Shown here in pieces: positions 1 through 6,706 of a DNA stretch of 9,733 nucleotides; the stretch's first letter is position 1; every line of letters starts with the position of its first letter. The stretch covers positions 1-9,733 of the forward strand of contig JAJYCM010000086.1 of NCBI GenBank assembly GCA_021778375.1. The letters run 5' to 3'. The notes under the pieces were generated by a model. The model ran no database searches, was not told the DNA's origin, and saw nothing but the letters and a program-made list of their open reading frames with translations. This stretch comes from Bacteroidota bacterium. GTDB lineage: Bacteria; Bacteroidota; Ignavibacteria; Ignavibacteriales; Ignavibacteriaceae. Position numbers and translations under genes: made by a program.

Positions 1-1446
1 CTCAGTGATATAAGGAGTAAAAGTTCTCATAACGCCGAGAATAATACCGCCTTTATCAAGTTTATGAATCTTTCCATTTCTAATTAACAGCGGCTGATTA
101 TGACCGGCGTTAACATACTGGATTGTTTTATCAACCTCGTTTAACATTCCCCAAAAAAAGGTTATAAATTTTCCATCGGTGATATTAGAGGTAATTAAAT
201 CATTAATAATACCAGTTGCCTCAGCAATGTTCATTCCGTGCTTACAAATGACTCTTAAGAATGCCTGGATATTTGCCATCAATAAAGCCGCGGGGACGCC
301 TTTACCGGACACATCGCCTATGGCAATACAAAAATTATTTTCATTTAGAGTAATTATATCATAATAGTCGCCGCCAACATGTTGGGATGAAATATTAATA
401 GCCGCTATTTCAAAACTTTTGAATTGTGGTATTGAATGAGGCAATAGATTTTTTTGGATACCCCTGGCTATTTCCAATTCTTCTTCAAGCTTTTGCTTTT
501 CCAAAGCTTCCTTAAATAATCGCCGGTTCTCAAGCGAAATTATGGCAAGACTTCCGATAGAATAAATAAATTCAATATCTGTTTCGGAATAAGTATGATT
601 ATTAATCCTTTTTCCAAGAAGTATTAGTCCCTTAGTTTCCCCTTGAAGTTGCATCGGAACGATAAGTTCAATACCAAGAATTTCGAGAAGAGGGAAATTC
701 TCAGTTATTTCATTTTTAGAAATTGAATTTTCATAAGCTGTGAAGTCATACCCTTTAATAGCCAGGAAGAGTTCCTTTTCATCAAACTTTGATTCGAGAA
801 TTTCAATTTCACCGGGCCGAAAAGTAATGACGGCGAACTTTGAGACAAGAAATTGCCCTATTACAGAGTAAGCCAAAAGCCTGGCAACTTTAGTCGATTC
901 GGAAAACATGCCGAATTCCTTGCTAAGTTCAAACAGCGAGTTAAGGCGATGAACACGGCGGTCGAGCGCCCGGTTTACATGCTTCAACTCATCAATCATT
1001 ATTGAATTATGAATTGCAGAAGATGAAATATTTAAAATAGTCCTTAAAAATTCAAGGTCACTCACGGTAAAAGGATTTTTGTTTAACTTTTCACCAAGAC
1101 AAACAATTCCAAGGCACTCTTGAGAGGAACTAATTTTTTCAACCGTGACAATATGGTTTTCAGTTAAATATTTTTTAAACAGCTTATCTTCAAATAAATC
1201 CTCACCACCTTTTAATTTTGGGAATTTATTTATGGCATCAATGGAGAGTCCTTTGAACGATTTTGGAACAATTGCACCATTAATTTTTAATGCTATAATA
1301 CCTTTTGTAGCAAAAAATTTTCCCAAACAGGTTAAAAGGATATTGCTAAGGATAAAATCCAAATCAAGACTGGAGTTAATAATTCTACTGAACTCTACCA
1401 AGGCAGTTAGATTTCGTTTGACTTTGATATTTTCGGAGTCAATCAT
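1..1446 (-). CDS. Soluble GAF-type SpoIIE/PP2C serine phosphatase, partial (C-terminus beyond window)
   Basis: I translated this reading frame by hand. It is open from an ATG at 1446 to base 1, giving 482 residues with the C-terminus missing. There is no membrane segment. Residues about 10-150 and 165-320 look like two GAF-type sensory domains. A helical linker follows (about 315-345, pattern RLFKEAL...EEELEIARGIQ...LLP), then the start of a SpoIIE/PP2C_2 phosphatase domain with GGDYYD (358-363), GDVSGKG (377-383) and AGHN (447-450). The first two carry metal-binding aspartates; the later TDG and HDD motifs would lie off the window. Expected role: dephosphorylate a phospho-STAS antagonist in response to a cytosolic signal. 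An in-frame TAA lies 18 bases upstream of the ATG, which fixes the start region. The ATG lies 4 bp after the kinase stop codon, so this is the fourth gene of the operon. The domain call for the phosphatase is strong; the GAF calls rest on general fold-like patterns. Confidence 0.9.
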   Translation of the reverse strand, partial: MIDSENIKVKRNLTALVEFSRIINSSLDLDFILSNILLTCLGKFFATKGIIALKINGAIVPKSFKGLSIDAINKFPKLKGGEDLFEDKLFKKYLTENHIVTVEKISSSQECLGIVCLGEKLNKNPFTVSDLEFLRTILNISSSAIHNSIMIDELKHVNRALDRRVHRLNSLFELSKEFGMFSESTKVARLLAYSVIGQFLVSKFAVITFRPGEIEILESKFDEKELFLAIKGYDFTAYENSISKNEITENFPLLEILGIELIVPMQLQGETKGLILLGKRINNHTYSETDIEFIYSIGSLAIISLENRRLFKEALEKQKLEEELEIARGIQKNLLPHSIPQFKSFEIAAINISSQHVGGDYYDIITLNENNFCIAIGDVSGKGVPAALLMANIQAFLRVICKHGMNIAEATGIINDLITSNITDGKFITFFWGMLNEVDKTIQYVNAGHNQPLLIRNGKIHKLDKGGIILGVMRTFTPYITE

Positions 1447-1450
1447 TTTT

Positions 1451-1897
1451 TCAATGAGTAGTTAATAAATTTTTTGATAGTAGCACCTGGTTATATTTAC
1501 CGGGGACAGAGACATATTTAACTTCATCCATTAATGACTTCATCAAATACATCCCCAATCCGCCTACACGATGCTGCCGGTAATAGGTCTGCAAATCGGG
1601 GTCAGGAATTGTTTCAGGCTCAAAAGGCACACCATGATCTATTATAATAACGGTGAATTTTTCCCGGGAAAATTTCAGTTTAACTATGATTTCTCCTTCA
1701 GGGAAATATTTGTAAGCATGCTTAATAATATTAGTGCATGCTTCATCAACCGCCAGAATAATATTTTCAACTATTTTAAGGGGAATGCCGATTTCCAGCG
1801 CCCCGGCAGAAACAAAATTCCGAATGGCAGAAAGGTTTTCTGTTCTGCTTTTAACGGTTAATTCATTCTCTTCCAATTTGTGGTTCTTACTTTTCAA
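1451..1897 (-). CDS. RsbW/SpoIIAB-like serine kinase / anti-sigma factor (HATPase)
   Basis: This 148-residue protein is a GHKL-type ATPase of the RsbW/SpoIIAB class. The N-box is DEACTNIIKHAYK (51-63, with E52 and N56), the G1 box is IDHGVPF (86-92), and the glycine-rich G2 box is VGGLGMYLMKSLMDEV (111-126). In this family the kinase phosphorylates a STAS antagonist and binds either that antagonist or a sigma factor or other target. The only start matching family length is TTG at 1897, which puts the N-box at the same distance as in RsbW; there is no in-frame ATG before the core. The start lies inside the STAS gene (11-bp overlap), suggesting translational coupling and controlled stoichiometry. 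The real target is unknown: no SigB-type sigma gene is visible, and the nearby sigma factor is of the ECF class, which normally uses other anti-sigma types. Confidence 0.93.
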   Translation of the reverse strand: MKSKNHKLEENELTVKSRTENLSAIRNFVSAGALEIGIPLKIVENIILAVDEACTNIIKHAYKYFPEGEIIVKLKFSREKFTVIIIDHGVPFEPETIPDPDLQTYYRQHRVGGLGMYLMKSLMDEVKYVSVPGKYNQVLLSKNLLTTH

Positions 1898-2252
1898 GGT
1901 TTTTAGACTCGATAAATTTGTTTACTGCTTCATCTTCTGTTTTATAAATTTCATAGAGTAACGGAAAACCGAGCAGATCAAAAATGTTATAAACTTTATC
2001 ACTCATGCTCGATAATTTTATATCTCCGTTATTCTCTCGCATTTTTTCTATGAATGCCATAAAGACGCCCAAGCCGGCACTGCTTATATATGCCAGTTCC
2101 GTGAAATTCACCACAGTGCAATATTTTCCTTTTTCAATTAAATTAGAAAAAGTATTTTCAAGCGAAGGTGCGGTATGTGCATCAAGATAGCCCTGCAAAT
2201 ATATTACACTAACTTCACCTAAATCTTTGGTTGAAGCGTTGAATTCTGCCAT
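1887..2252 (-). CDS. STAS-domain anti-sigma-factor antagonist (RsbV/SpoIIAA-like)
   Basis: This is a 121-residue single-domain STAS protein. The diagnostic segment is YISSAGLGVF (55-64), in which Ser57/Ser58 occupy the position of the phosphorylation loop of SpoIIAA/RsbV; I cannot say which serine is used. The downstream MSDKVYNIFDLLGF stretch (83-96) matches the usual third helix of the family. Role by family: when unphosphorylated it binds the HATPase kinase and releases that kinase's target; phosphorylation by the kinase reverses this, and the SpoIIE phosphatases on either side reset it. The ATG at 2252 lies inside the upstream phosphatase gene (34-bp overlap) and is preceded by a GGAG seven bases away, one of the few good ribosome-binding sites here. 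The stop overlaps the kinase start. Together these mark a compact four-gene partner-switching operon. Confidence 0.95.
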   Translation of the reverse strand: MAEFNASTKDLGEVSVIYLQGYLDAHTAPSLENTFSNLIEKGKYCTVVNFTELAYISSAGLGVFMAFIEKMRENNGDIKLSSMSDKVYNIFDLLGFPLLYEIYKTEDEAVNKFIESKNLEK

Positions 2253-4324
2253 TCCTTTTCTCCATCAATTTTTAATTTTTGTTTCCATTTAAGTATGACC
2301 AAAGTAATGTCGTCATGCTGAGGATGATTTTGTGAAAACAAAGTTACTTCTCGAATAACTTTGTTTGAAATATAGTCAGCATCTTTATCGCAATTTTCAA
2401 TAAGTATTTTTTCAAAAAGATCACTGCCGAAGTCTTCCAGAAGTTTATTTTTAGCCTCAGTTATTCCGTCTGTATAGAGAACAATTATATCGTTTTCCTT
2501 CAAATCAATTTTAATTTCTTCAAGAGTATTAGAAAAGTGATCTGAAAAATTAAGTCCCAAACCGATTCCTGAAGGCCTTAAATTTTCTATTGAATTGTCT
2601 CTTAGAAGAATAATGGGACAATGTCCGGCACGCGATATTAGCATAGTCTCATTCTGCAAATCAATAAAGCCATAAGCCGCACTGACAAAGTTTTTCCTGT
2701 CCAAAGTTCTCTGCAATATCTCATTAGCTTTAATTAAAATATTTTTAGGAGTTTTAATAGTTTTAGAAAGTGATTCAAAGATTCCTTTTACTTCTGCCAT
2801 TATAAAGGCAGCAGATATCCCTTTGCCGGATACATCCGCTATTACAAAACCGAAAGTATATTTATCGATTTCAAAAAAATCGTAATAATCACCACCTACT
2901 TCAAAGGCGGGAATAAAAACGGTAGAGATAGATAGCCCCTCATAATTAGGATTTTTAGAAGGTAATATTTTCCTCTGGACTTCTCGAGCAACATCAAGTT
3001 CTTTTTCTAAACGTTCTTTAATTATAGATTCCTCAAAAAGTCTCGAGTTTTCAATTGCAATAGAGGCATAATCGGAAAATGTATCCAATGCATTTTTATC
3101 TTCATCATCAAAGAGAAAATTATTTTTCTTACCGGTTAATAGATATCCCTTAAGTTCGTTGTGCGCTCTTAAAGGTGAAACTGTAATGTTTGAAAACGAT
3201 TCTCCGAGCTGAGATTTTTTCTGAAACTTATCCATGCTTATAAAAACAGTTTCATTCAGGTTATATTTATTTTTATTCTCAGCTACAAAAGATGTAATTA
3301 GATCAGCATCTAAAAATCCGATACTATTATTGCCTACCGACTTTAAACCACCATTTTCTTGCCAGGCAATCCAGGCGGCATCAGCATTACTTATTTTTGA
3401 GGCAATATCGGTGATTGTTTTTACCAGGTCATCAAAATCTAAAACCTCCGTAATTAACTTACTGAAATATTGAAGCGAAGTAACTTCCTGGGCTTTTCTA
3501 TCAAAAGCTTCAGCAGTAGGTATATGGAACAAGGTTGTAAAAAATAAAATACTGAAATAAATGGCGCCATAAATTCCGATTATATTAAAAAATTGATTGA
3601 GTGCAGGTGAAAATTGTACAAGTAAATTTGCATTATTGTTACCTGAGTTTTTCACAAGGTTTGATACAAAAAGAATTGCAATAATTATCGACAGGAAAAG
3701 AAGTATCTTTTTTTCCTTTTTAACTATGAAGGCAATCCATGAGATTTTTATTGAGTTAATAATTATCAACAAAATTGAGATTATAAAAAAAGTGTCTTTT
3801 ATGTATAATAGATCGGTACTTTTCTGAAGTAGAGTTGAATAAGAAGCTAAAATAAAAAATACGACCATCGTATTAAAATAAGTATTTATGTCGCGTTTCT
3901 GTTTAAGAGAATAAAGCTCGCGAAAAGCCAGGAAAATATATGAAAGCGAGCCGAGAATAATAAAAGAATAGACAAAGACAACCAGATTTGGAATAAATCC
4001 TGTTTTAGGAAAGTAGATATTATTTTCTGTCGATAGTCCGCGAAGAATAGTATTGGAAAATGTAATCAGTAAAAAGATCACCGCTGTAAAAATTCCGATA
4101 TTCATCACCAAAGAAAGAGGATTTATTTTTTTTAGATGTATCCAATCCATCAAATAAAAAATAAAAGCTGCAACAGTAAACCCAACCAGCAAATCGTTAA
4201 TCAATAAATATGTAATTGAATCAGAGCCGGGTGCAAATAATTTGAAGCCGAATAAAACAATTGATAGTACAATGAATGTTTGGAATTTCTGGTTAATCTT
4301 CAAAGCCGGGATATCGAATTTCAT
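2219..4324 (-). CDS. Membrane-anchored GAF-SpoIIE/PP2C serine phosphatase
   Basis: This 701-residue protein has three parts. Residues about 14-267 hold seven or eight hydrophobic helices (roughly 14-34, 37-60, 70-91, 110-134, 148-165, 174-200, 205-222, 244-267), an integral-membrane sensor of no family I can name. Residues about 280-430 look like a GAF domain. After a helical linker (428-456, RLFEES...KELDVAREVQRKILP) comes a complete SpoIIE/PP2C domain with GGDYYD (477-482), ADVSGKG (496-502), AGHC (566-569), YTDG (617-620) and HDDITLV (670-676). All metal-binding aspartates expected for an active phosphatase are present. It should dephosphorylate the STAS antagonist encoded immediately downstream, whose start codon lies inside this gene. 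The start ATG at 4324 has no evident ribosome-binding site. The linker and catalytic segments resemble those of the second phosphatase at the far end of the operon, suggesting paralogues with different inputs (membrane versus cytosol). Confidence 0.95.
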   Translation of the reverse strand: MKFDIPALKINQKFQTFIVLSIVLFGFKLFAPGSDSITYLLINDLLVGFTVAAFIFYLMDWIHLKKINPLSLVMNIGIFTAVIFLLITFSNTILRGLSTENNIYFPKTGFIPNLVVFVYSFIILGSLSYIFLAFRELYSLKQKRDINTYFNTMVVFFILASYSTLLQKSTDLLYIKDTFFIISILLIIINSIKISWIAFIVKKEKKILLFLSIIIAILFVSNLVKNSGNNNANLLVQFSPALNQFFNIIGIYGAIYFSILFFTTLFHIPTAEAFDRKAQEVTSLQYFSKLITEVLDFDDLVKTITDIASKISNADAAWIAWQENGGLKSVGNNSIGFLDADLITSFVAENKNKYNLNETVFISMDKFQKKSQLGESFSNITVSPLRAHNELKGYLLTGKKNNFLFDDEDKNALDTFSDYASIAIENSRLFEESIIKERLEKELDVAREVQRKILPSKNPNYEGLSISTVFIPAFEVGGDYYDFFEIDKYTFGFVIADVSGKGISAAFIMAEVKGIFESLSKTIKTPKNILIKANEILQRTLDRKNFVSAAYGFIDLQNETMLISRAGHCPIILLRDNSIENLRPSGIGLGLNFSDHFSNTLEEIKIDLKENDIIVLYTDGITEAKNKLLEDFGSDLFEKILIENCDKDADYISNKVIREVTLFSQNHPQHDDITLVILKWKQKLKIDGEKEWQNSTLQPKI
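2253..2263 (-). promoter_or_regulatory. Shine-Dalgarno-like site for the STAS gene
   Basis: Read on the minus strand, GGAG (2263-2260) stands 7 bases before the ATG at 2252, within the last codons of the upstream phosphatase gene. Most other genes in this window have no comparable site, so the STAS protein may be translated more strongly than its neighbours. This fits a system that needs antagonist in excess of kinase. Confidence 0.5.
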
Positions 4325-4354
4325 ATTTTTAGAATAATAAATTTATCTTAATTG

Positions 4355-4364
4355 CAAAATTATA
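4355..4364 (-). promoter_or_regulatory. Candidate -10 element for the phosphatase/STAS/kinase operon
   Basis: Reading the minus strand, a perfect TATAAT (4364-4359) overlaps TAATTTTG (4362-4355), which also fits the Bacteroidota -7 consensus TAnnTTTG. It sits about 35 bases upstream of the ATG at 4324. No good -35 hexamer is seen 16-18 bases further up. That position is instead occupied by the edge of a 22-bp dyad, consistent with a regulated promoter. Confidence 0.45.
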
Positions 4365-4383
4365 TGAAAAGCCTAAATTAGTC

Positions 4384-4405
4384 GAAATGCAATATTTCGC
4401 ATTTC
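4384..4405. repeat. 22-bp dyad (7-bp arms, 8-bp spacer), possible operator
   Basis: The arms GAAATGC (4384-4390) and GCATTTC (4399-4405) are perfect inverted repeats separated by 8 bases. A nested, out-of-register inverted repeat CGAAAT/ATTTCG (4383-4388 and 4394-4399) overlaps it. The dyad covers the expected -35 region of the promoter candidate at 4355-4364. It could be a repressor or activator site, or alternative RNA hairpins at the end of the sigma/anti-sigma transcript. The symmetry is directly visible; the function is inferred. Confidence 0.4.
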
Positions 4406-4421
4406 CCTTCAAAATTAAATT

Positions 4422-4440
4422 AAGCTAAAATTAGCTTTTT
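4422..4440 (+). repeat. Short inverted repeat with T-run, terminator-like
   Basis: AAGCTAA (4422-4428) and TTAGCTT (4431-4437) form an inverted repeat, followed on the plus strand by three more T residues. The stem is short and AT-rich, and no plus-strand gene ends here, so a terminator role is weakly supported. On the minus strand it lies downstream of the anti-sigma gene and could form a weak hairpin at the end of that transcript. Confidence 0.2.
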
Positions 4441-4548
4441 GTAAAGTAGAGTTGTATAAGCGGAAGAAAAATAGGATAACAGATAAAATACCACTATGAA
4501 TGTAAGTATCTGACCGGAGGCTTGGTTAAGAGCTTTCAGCCGAAAATA

Positions 4549-6111
4549 TTAAATTTCGATAGATTTATGATCCTTGCCTTGTTTTTGATTTTTTGGAAGC
4601 TGCTTTTGAAGCTTTTCCATTTGTTTCTGAAATTGTTCTAATTGCTTCTGAACTTGCTGAAGTTCCTTTTCCATTTCTTTTTGGTTAAACGCAGTTGAAT
4701 CGCCAAAGAATGATCTATAAAAACTTTCTAAAGAATCGGGATTGTTGAAATTAAATCTCCTAAAATTTTTACCTGTCATTGAATTAAGTTTATGATCTTT
4801 GAAGTTGAAAGTCGAATCAAGTCCAAATGCTCTAAAATTGAACTTATAACCATCAGCAGAATCGTTATAGAAGTATTTATAGTTAAAATTCTTTCCTCTG
4901 TTCATTTCGGGAAAGTTAAATGAAAAACTTTTGAATAAATCGGCAGCCTTACCTAAATTAGCAGCCATACTATCAAGATTCGGATATTGGATTTGCGGCA
5001 CAAAAACTTGCGGAAGATGGATAAGGCATGAGTTGCTATCGACAAATATTTTAAATTCGCCGTTGTATGATGGGATTTTAGTATTATTTACAAAATTGGA
5101 ATCAATATGAAAATTAAAAGAGAAATTCTCGCTATTCTTATTCATCTTTTTCATTTCTTCATTTAATCTTTTCATATTCTGCTTAAATTTTTCTTTATCG
5201 AAATAAAAAGAATCTGAAAAAATTGTATCCGGAGTAATGAAAATATATTTATTACCATTTGCTGCTTTAACTTCGCTAACTAAACGGGCAACAGAGCCAT
5301 TGTTATAATAAGAATTAAATCCTGCAGGTAAAACATTTCGCATTTCTTCCCGGTTAGCCCTGGCAGCGAACGAAACCAGGTCAGCTACAATAGCTTTATT
5401 ATAATTCCATATATTAGAATTTATTGCAACAGTATTTTTTTCATTAACCAAAACTTGCGATTGCAAATCATCAGCATAATTTGAAAGGATTGAATCAACT
5501 TGATGTTTTTGAATACTGTTAAGATTTAATCCTTTAACAAATTTAGCAAGGTTATTAACGTTGCTAAACTGATTAACATTTTTAATTTCAAAAAATTGGT
5601 TACCGTTCTGTCCTGTGCCCAAGAATAAATACTGATGTTTTTTATTATCCAAAGGCAGTTGGTGATAGAAAGCAAAATTAAAAATATCTTCGTTAGTTAA
5701 ATCTGCAGCATATAATAACGGTTTCAAATTTTGCTTATAAAAACCAGATATGTTCGATTTTTGTTTTTCTAAAAGGTGATTGACAATTCCGGGGTTTACC
5801 TTTAAGACGACCATCAAGGCAATGCTCAAAGCAACTATGCCCGCTATGGGAAAATATTTTCTTATTTGAAAAAACCAGGGATTATTATTTCGGATTACGG
5901 CTGATAACCTGGTATCAAAATAATGATTTTCAGGAACGCTTTTAACCGAAGATGATGTTAATTTCTTTACCCTTTTTAAATCGCTTAGTTTTTCCTGCAG
6001 ATCTTTAGAAAATCGTAATTCATCTTCTAATCTTTTGATTTCAACGTCGGAAAGCTCATTATCGACATAAGCCGATAATAGTTCATATTTTTTAGCATAA
6101 ATTTTCATCAC
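4549..6111 (-). CDS. Putative single-pass membrane anti-sigma factor with large extracytoplasmic domain
   Basis: This protein has 520 residues if GTG at 6111 is used; the very next codon is ATG (6108), probably the real start. Numbering here counts from the GTG. Residues 8-50 (LLSAYVDNELSDVEIKRLEDEL...) match the look of the N-terminal anti-sigma domain of ECF regulators but carry no cysteine or His-x3-Cys ligand set, so no zinc site is expected. A single transmembrane helix follows (about 86-104). The remaining roughly 410 residues would be outside the membrane. They include a helical part (about 190-265, with LNLNSIQ...), an acid/lysine-rich helix (305-325), a Phe/Asn-rich stretch with repeated FNF/FSF motifs (330-455), and four perfect-length heptads of pattern (L/M)xxxQKQ at 484-511, likely a coiled coil. 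The only cysteine I see is C362. The gene is coupled to the ECF sigma gene (TGATG junction), the classic arrangement for a sigma/anti-sigma pair. The outer domain is unrecognised. Confidence 0.75.
   Translation of the reverse strand: MMKIYAKKYELLSAYVDNELSDVEIKRLEDELRFSKDLQEKLSDLKRVKKLTSSSVKSVPENHYFDTRLSAVIRNNNPWFFQIRKYFPIAGIVALSIALMVVLKVNPGIVNHLLEKQKSNISGFYKQNLKPLLYAADLTNEDIFNFAFYHQLPLDNKKHQYLFLGTGQNGNQFFEIKNVNQFSNVNNLAKFVKGLNLNSIQKHQVDSILSNYADDLQSQVLVNEKNTVAINSNIWNYNKAIVADLVSFAARANREEMRNVLPAGFNSYYNNGSVARLVSEVKAANGNKYIFITPDTIFSDSFYFDKEKFKQNMKRLNEEMKKMNKNSENFSFNFHIDSNFVNNTKIPSYNGEFKIFVDSNSCLIHLPQVFVPQIQYPNLDSMAANLGKAADLFKSFSFNFPEMNRGKNFNYKYFYNDSADGYKFNFRAFGLDSTFNFKDHKLNSMTGKNFRRFNFNNPDSLESFYRSFFGDSTAFNQKEMEKELQQVQKQLEQFQKQMEKLQKQLPKNQKQGKDHKSIEI
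4579..4662 (-). repeat. Four 21-bp repeats encoding QKQ heptads
   Basis: Within the 3' end of the putative anti-sigma gene, four consecutive 21-bp units encode seven-residue blocks of pattern (L/M)xxxQKQ. The a/d positions are mostly hydrophobic (L-V, L-F, M-L, L-N), the pattern of a coiled coil. The last block contains a proline and probably ends the helix. The identical QKQ ending of all four blocks suggests unit duplication and makes the tract a candidate for length variation. Confidence 0.7.
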
Positions 6112-6701
6112 ATCAACTCACTCTCATAGGGCTTCAAAATATTTCTTAACCCTTCTCTTGCCCTAAAAATCCTTGACTTCACCGTTCCGATTTCACATTG
6201 AATCGACTCTGCAATTTCTTGATAGCTAAGTCCTTCAATATCTTTGAGCAGCAGGGGTATCTTCAGTTTTTCCGGTAACTGATCAATTGCCTTTCTAACA
6301 ATCTCTGCTATATCCTTTTCGTCAGGTGAGGTACTGTATCCAAAATCTTCTTCTTCATCTTTGATTGGGGTAAATATACTTCGTATCTTAATTTTTCTTA
6401 AATGATCTTTACATTTATTAATTGTAATTCGATAAAGCCATGTAGTAAATTGCGATTCAAACCTGAAACGTTTCAAATTTTTGTACACAGTTAAAAAAAC
6501 TTCTTGAGCAATATCATCAACTAACTCGTGATTATTCAAAGTAAGGTAAATTATATTTCTTACTTTTTCTTTATGACGGAGCACCAATAAATTAAATGTA
6601 GATTCATCACCATCTATGAATCTCTTTATCAGTGAAAAATCATCATCCAAGTTTAATATTTGAGGTAATTGCACGTCTGTTTTCTTCTTTTTGTTTTTCA
6701 T
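6108..6701 (-). CDS. ECF-family RNA polymerase sigma factor (sigma-70 family)
   Basis: This 197-residue protein has the two-domain layout of ECF sigma factors. Sigma region 2 is at about 35-104 and includes DDIAQEVF (62-69) and FRFESQFTTWLYRITINKCKD (79-99). A short acidic linker follows (about 108-130). Sigma region 4 is at about 135-190, LPEKLKIPLLLKDIEGLSYQEIAESIQCEIGTVKSRIFRAREGL, with the helix-turn-helix at 158-180. Regions 1 and 3 are absent, as usual for the class, and the length is typical. It should direct RNA polymerase to GGAAC/CGTC-type promoters, held in check by the membrane protein encoded directly downstream. Its TGA shares a base with that protein's ATG (TGATG). The N-terminus is unusually lysine-rich (KNKKKK). 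A matching ECF-type promoter lies immediately upstream, implying autoregulation. I cannot assign it to a numbered ECF group. Confidence 0.95.
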   Translation of the reverse strand: MKNKKKKTDVQLPQILNLDDDFSLIKRFIDGDESTFNLLVLRHKEKVRNIIYLTLNNHELVDDIAQEVFLTVYKNLKRFRFESQFTTWLYRITINKCKDHLRKIKIRSIFTPIKDEEEDFGYSTSPDEKDIAEIVRKAIDQLPEKLKIPLLLKDIEGLSYQEIAESIQCEIGTVKSRIFRAREGLRNILKPYESELM

Positions 6702-6706
6702 GATTT

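Noticed and set aside
1145..1861. Plus-strand open frames at 1145-1465 and 1571-1861
   Set aside because: They are antisense to the second phosphatase and the kinase, whose family motifs are unambiguous on the minus strand.
4500..4548. Intrinsic terminator after the anti-sigma gene
   Set aside because: GGCT/AGCC can pair over a long loop but no T-run follows on the minus strand; too weak to annotate.
4549..6111. Zinc-binding (zf-HC2) anti-sigma domain
   Set aside because: The N-terminal 85 residues contain no cysteine and no HxxxCxxC set, so only a zinc-free version of the fold can be proposed.
1451..6701. The ECF sigma factor as the direct target of the RsbW-like kinase
   Set aside because: ECF factors lack region 3 and are normally held by membrane anti-sigma proteins such as the one encoded right after this sigma gene; RsbW-type kinases usually bind group 3 sigma factors. 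Proximity alone does not support the pairing.
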